From: Desulfurococcaceae archaeon
GTDB lineage: Archaea > Thermoproteota > Thermoprotei_A > Sulfolobales > Desulfurococcaceae
Direction of reading: 5' to 3'
Assembly: GCA_028275705.1 (NCBI GenBank)
Contig: JAPWUD010000006.1
Coordinates: forward strand, 1 to 64,000
Length of the DNA stretch: 64,000 bases
The notes under the pieces were generated by a model. The model was not told the origin of the DNA. It saw only the letters and a list, made by a program, of their open reading frames with translations, and did no database searches. The position numbers and the translations under genes were made by a program. Below are positions 61,042 through 64,000 of this stretch, one piece after another (the first letter of the stretch is position 1; each line of letters starts with the position of its first letter).

Positions 61042-61718
61042 GACCGGGTTTTTGACTATTTCTTCAGGGGTTTTCCATGCAGCCCACTTAGTTACTAAGT
61101 AAGGCTTAAAAAAGGCTCAGCATAAACTACAGCTAGAACTCATCACAAATCAGAGAAGAGGGAACGGGGACATGGGGATTACATCAAGCATAGATAATAG
61201 TGTCGAGGCTTATAAAGGCTTCGATAAAGGACTAAACAGTATAAACTCTTCTCCAGCGGGCTATACCGTAACAATAGGTGGTATAAACCGCAGTAAACAA
61301 CCTACAGTAGCAGTACATATACCGTTACCGTAAGAGCCCCGAAGAAAGAGAGTAGCATTTCTGTAGCACACTACTCAACATACTCAGTTACCTGGCTGGG
61401 AGGGATTTGCTTAAGGATCTCGACTAGGTTAACTAGGAAGAGCTACTGGGAGAGCCGCTGTAAACTTAAACTCGGAGCCCTTGTAGCTAAAACAGTAGAG
61501 TATCCAACCCTGGTAGCGTATTGTCATTTAACAAAGATGTGAGTGCCTTGACGAGGGCTTTAAATGGTAGCACGTGGTGTTAGTCAAGCTATTATGTGTG
61601 GGTAAATAAGAGTAGCCGCTGAAGAGCGCTCGGAGACGCTTCAAGATCAGTCTAGAGTATCACAAGAGCATAGTAAGGGGTGCTCCTTGGCAATATCATT
61701 CTCTCAGAGACTACTAGC

Positions 61719-62072
61719 TTATAACAGTAGTATCCTAGACTCTTTGAGCTCCCCCGTTGTAGGGTCTACAGCTAGACCTAATGCTTCTAGAGTCAAAACA
61801 CCTACTACAACGTCCTTCAGATCTCTAGATATGAGGACTGGTGTAACAGCTCTCTTGCCCTTGATCTCAATGACTAGGAAGCTTTCATCGAGCTCCGTAG
61901 GCCCTTTAGCGGTTTCAACAATTTTCTTACCAACAATCACGAGGTTTAACTTCTCATAAACACTCCAGGGAACAACAGTGTATGTGGCCCCTGTATCAAC
62001 GAGGGCTAGAGCCTTGAGCTCAACACCACTAATTGGGTTTACAAGCCTCGCTTCAACCCATACATGACCCAT
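61719..62072 (-). CDS. Retropepsin-like aspartyl protease family protein
   Basis: A ~117-residue protein from ATG 62072 (132 from the longer frame at 62117): MGHVWVEARLVNPISGVELK, then ALVDTGATYTVVPWSVYEKL with the active-site motif DTGA, KGPTELDESFLVIEIKGKRA, and VVVGVLTLEALGLAVDP (ILG/L-like second half). Such single-domain retropepsin-like proteins would work as dimers. They are widespread in archaea and bacteria with few known roles. No mobile-element gene is next to it. Confidence 0.82.
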   Translation of the reverse strand: MGHVWVEARLVNPISGVELKALALVDTGATYTVVPWSVYEKLNLVIVGKKIVETAKGPTELDESFLVIEIKGKRAVTPVLISRDLKDVVVGVLTLEALGLAVDPTTGELKESRILLL

Positions 62073-62298
62073 AACCCGTCCCAAACACCTTTCTAGTCCC
62101 AAGAGAGCGTTAACCACTTGCTAAGCATCAAACTATCTACAGCTACCTAATAAACTTTACTGGTAGTTCACGCGACTATAGCCTCTTAGAAAAGCTGTGA
62201 TGGGTATAATAGAGATCAAAACGCTCATAGCCTATGCGGAAAACGAGCTTCTCAGAACCTCGATAGATGGGTTCTTAAGCTAAGAGGTAGGAGGTAGC

Positions 62299-62520
62299 AT
62301 GCCTTTCAAGAGCTTTAGAAAGCTTGAGGTACCTGATGTGATCCCCGTAGAGTTTGTTAGGTTCCATGATGAGCGTGGCTTCTTTGCTAAGCTCTATAAG
62401 AGGACTGATTTTCTCACTAATGACATACCATACGACTTCGTCCAAGTTAACTTAAGCTTCTCTAGGAGGGGGTGTTGTTAGGGGTTCAATGGCCGGTGAA
62501 AGAGAATGTGATATTAAGTG
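62299..62520 (+). pseudogene. rfbC: Truncated dTDP-4-dehydrorhamnose 3,5-epimerase
   Basis: MPFKSFRKLEVPDVIPVEFV and FHDERGFFAKLYKRTDFL, then QVNLSFSRRG is the typical RfbC N-terminus. The frame then ends at TAG 62479-62481. Removing one base from a GGGGG run (62468-62472) lets it read on as RRGVVRG, as in the RGVLRGLHY motif with the catalytic His, but similarity fades after about 62500 and no rest of the ~180-residue enzyme is present. A strong AGGAGGT lies before the ATG. A dead remnant of a rhamnose pathway gene. Confidence 0.75.
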
Positions 62521-62819
62521 AGAGAGATAAGAAGTGTCCACCACTGAGAGAAGCAGAAACAAACTTCGAGTACTAAAGCCACGTGTAGTATTTCAAGTTT
62601 CCTCGGAGTCGACTGGGTTTTACGCGGCTTTATCTCTGCCTCGAGTACTATATAACTAGAAGCATAGGTTAGCAATTTCCACACTCCAATCCTCCACACA
62701 TCTCTAGGTTTTACGTACTCAAGATCTTGGTTTCTGAGATACTTCCACAAGTCCTCTATATTTTCAAATAGACTACTGGGATCCACAGCCGGCAAACTAG
62801 ACCCCGGGCAATTAAACAA
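62514..62819 (-). CDS. Small unrecognised ORF
   Basis: A 101-codon frame starting MFNCPGSSLPAVDPSSLFEN with a plausible helical middle, EDLWKYLRNQDLEYVKPRDV. It begins 5 bp after the stop of the exported protein gene (62825), in the same orientation, so it may be the second gene of that unit. Its 3' part overlaps the ruins of rfbC on the other strand and looks non-natural (CFCFSQWW). Possibly truncated. Confidence 0.35.
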   Translation of the reverse strand: MFNCPGSSLPAVDPSSLFENIEDLWKYLRNQDLEYVKPRDVWRIGVWKLLTYASSYIVLEAEIKPRKTQSTPRKLEILHVALVLEVCFCFSQWWTLLISLT

Positions 62820-62824
62820 TTCCT

Positions 62825-63811
62825 CTAGGGTCTAGAGCTTTTAGGACTCTTTGCTAACAAGAGTTTTGCTATTAGTGTTGCTACTGTAGCTATTAATGTG
62901 GTAGCAATGATGATTATGATCGTGGGTGTTGGTTTTTGCGTAAAAGTGTTTGGGAGTGTGGAGTATAGTGCGAGTAGTGTTATCGATGCTGTCTCGAGGT
63001 TTAAGTCTCCCTCACCCTTGCTATTCGTGTAGAGTGTTGTGCATGGGTTTATAGACTTCAGCTTCGCTGTATACTTGTCTACATTGTCATGTGATCCTAG
63101 CGCCCTATACACGTAGAGTGCTAGTGCTAATTTATACGTCTCATACCATCCACTCTGCTCGTAGTAGGCGTCTACAAACCCCCTACCATCCCATAGGCTC
63201 TCTAATCTCTCCAGCTCCTTAATGGCATTCTCTCTATCCCCGTGTTGCAAGTGGTATAGTGCCTTGTACACGATCAGGTTTGCGTACCTATAGTAGTCAG
63301 TGATCTCATTTGTCGTTCTCTTGACGTGAACTATCCTAACATTGTTCACAACGTCTACCACGACATGCTCAATGCTCGTGAAGGGCTGGGGTATCGGCTT
63401 TCCCACGAGTACCTGGTGGTAGTCGTAGAAGTCTGTGGGATAGGACTCTAGGAACTTGTAGACTAAGTCGGCTAGCTCGCGGTATCCACACACGTAGCGG
63501 AGTGCGTAGTATGCGAGGTAATTGGAGGAGGTGTAACACACATCTCTCTCTACTAGTGGCGACTCAACGAGGCATTTACCCCTATCACCGAGGTCAACAG
63601 CTAGAGATGCTATGAAGTCGCACAGTTTCTCTCTAGTGAGTGGTTGTGAGATATATACATCTTCAGCCGTAGTAAGATAGAGAGGCGTTAATGAGTAGAA
63701 GAATAAACTAATCAATAACACCAACACACTGACGTGCTTCAACCATACATACACACCGCGTTCTCCACAGGCTACTTTAAAGACACTAATCAACCCGGGT
63801 TCCAACACCAA
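62825..63811 (-). CDS. Exported membrane-anchored protein of unknown family
   Basis: 328 residues: a TM or signal helix (about 26-46), a mostly helical ectodomain with several aromatics and paired cysteines (C64, C79, C92, C109 region: KLCDFIAS, GKCLVES, VCYTSSNYL, RYVCGYREL), YKALYHLQHGDRENAIKELE, which resembles a TPR-like helical pair, and a C-terminal TM (about 296-319) ending KSPKSSRP. It would face the cell exterior. The family was not recognised. Confidence 0.65.
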   Translation of the reverse strand: MVLEPGLISVFKVACGERGVYVWLKHVSVLVLLISLFFYSLTPLYLTTAEDVYISQPLTREKLCDFIASLAVDLGDRGKCLVESPLVERDVCYTSSNYLAYYALRYVCGYRELADLVYKFLESYPTDFYDYHQVLVGKPIPQPFTSIEHVVVDVVNNVRIVHVKRTTNEITDYYRYANLIVYKALYHLQHGDRENAIKELERLESLWDGRGFVDAYYEQSGWYETYKLALALYVYRALGSHDNVDKYTAKLKSINPCTTLYTNSKGEGDLNLETASITLLALYSTLPNTFTQKPTPTIIIIIATTLIATVATLIAKLLLAKSPKSSRP

Positions 63812-64000
63812 TCATTAAACACCTAGACTAGATAACACCTCCACCCTACAAATACACTGGTTATGCAAAACAACCACTCTCAGCATGAGCAATACATCTT
63901 CTAACGGGGTTTAATAGCATGGCAATACTCCCATTAAGCTCAGGGTTGAAGGAGAATTCTCTGGTATATAGACCCTACATTATAGTGGTAAGCCCCAGAG

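Larger units (their letters stand above)
60377..61718. other. 1.3-kb region without an intact gene
   Basis: Apart from the 12-bp repeat array and a palindrome reported separately, no intact gene is seen. Two short protein-like fragments stand out on the plus strand: codons at 60562-60678 reading VCVAWWNEEKGFVYSVVESR until a TAG, and around 61405-61540 RISTRLTRKSYWESR, whose LTRKSY echoes the ITRKSY end of the pseudogene at 60376. The stretch looks like the ruins of once-coding DNA. Confidence 0.5.

Noticed and set aside
63920-64000. Open frame from ATG 63920 to the window edge
   Set aside because: Only 27 codons are visible and no domain or ribosome-binding site supports it.

Overview
This window is from a hyperthermophilic crenarchaeote, most likely of the order Desulfurococcales. 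Support comes from an archaeal gene set (aCPSF1 nuclease, archaeal proteasome beta subunit, sn-glycerol-1-phosphate dehydrogenase, archaeal DnaG, Pelota, LSm, L37e, archaeal NMN adenylyltransferase and a 7S SRP RNA), TATA boxes about 25 nt before several genes, GGTG-type ribosome-binding sites, and frequent GTG/TTG starts in tightly overlapping operons. The genus is not certain from sequence alone.

Layout. (1) 0-16 kb is mostly core information processing and metabolism: rtcA (cut by the window edge), nadM, aCPSF1, proteasome, G1P dehydrogenase, FKBP isomerase, LSm, L37e, DnaG, PolB, Pelota, an AAA ATPase behind a palindromic operator-like site, a nucleotidyltransferase, an M50 protease, SRP RNA and threonine synthase. 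(2) 16-26 kb is secreted and transport functions: a very large membrane-anchored GH57 glycosidase, a MalK-type ATPase, and a complete branched-chain amino-acid ABC transporter. (3) 26.5-42.2 kb is a long same-strand run of overlapping genes for membrane proteins: an archaeosortase fused to an EpsI-like domain, MoxR ATPase, DUF58, DUF4350-like and DUF4129-like proteins, a DUF1616 protein split into two genes in reversed order, a MacB/FtsX-like ABC module whose ATPase lacks the H-loop histidine, a GT-C-like membrane protein and a dolichol-phosphate-sugar-synthase-like GT2. A pair of paralogous ~140-residue proteins of unknown family bracket it. (4) 44.9-59.3 kb is a surface-glycan locus: UDP-GlcNAc 2-epimerase, at least six glycosyltransferases, a thymidylate-kinase-like protein, a nucleotidyltransferase, a GT-C-like membrane protein, a glycosyltransferase-acetyltransferase fusion, GDP-mannose 4,6-dehydratase and a perosamine-synthase-like aminotransferase. 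Its middle (about 46.2-57 kb) is visibly more A+T-rich than the rest, suggesting acquired DNA. (5) 59.3-64 kb is a decayed region with broken genes, a 20-unit 12-bp tandem repeat, a retropepsin-like protease and an unrecognised exported protein.

How the parts fit: in bacteria, exosortase-EpsI systems sit next to exopolysaccharide loci. Here an archaeosortase-EpsI fusion with a MoxR/DUF58 assembly-type module lies just upstream of a glycan locus predicted to make UDP-ManNAc and GDP-perosamine (possibly N-acylated). The best hypothesis for a little-described system is that regions 3 and 4 form a surface-protein processing, anchoring and glycosylation system. This rests on motif reading and gene order, not on experiment.

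Other notable points: a glycosyltransferase whose only sensible start is AUA behind a strong ribosome-binding site, a glycosyltransferase split by one in-frame UAA, and several frameshifts in homopolymer runs that may be real decay or assembly error.
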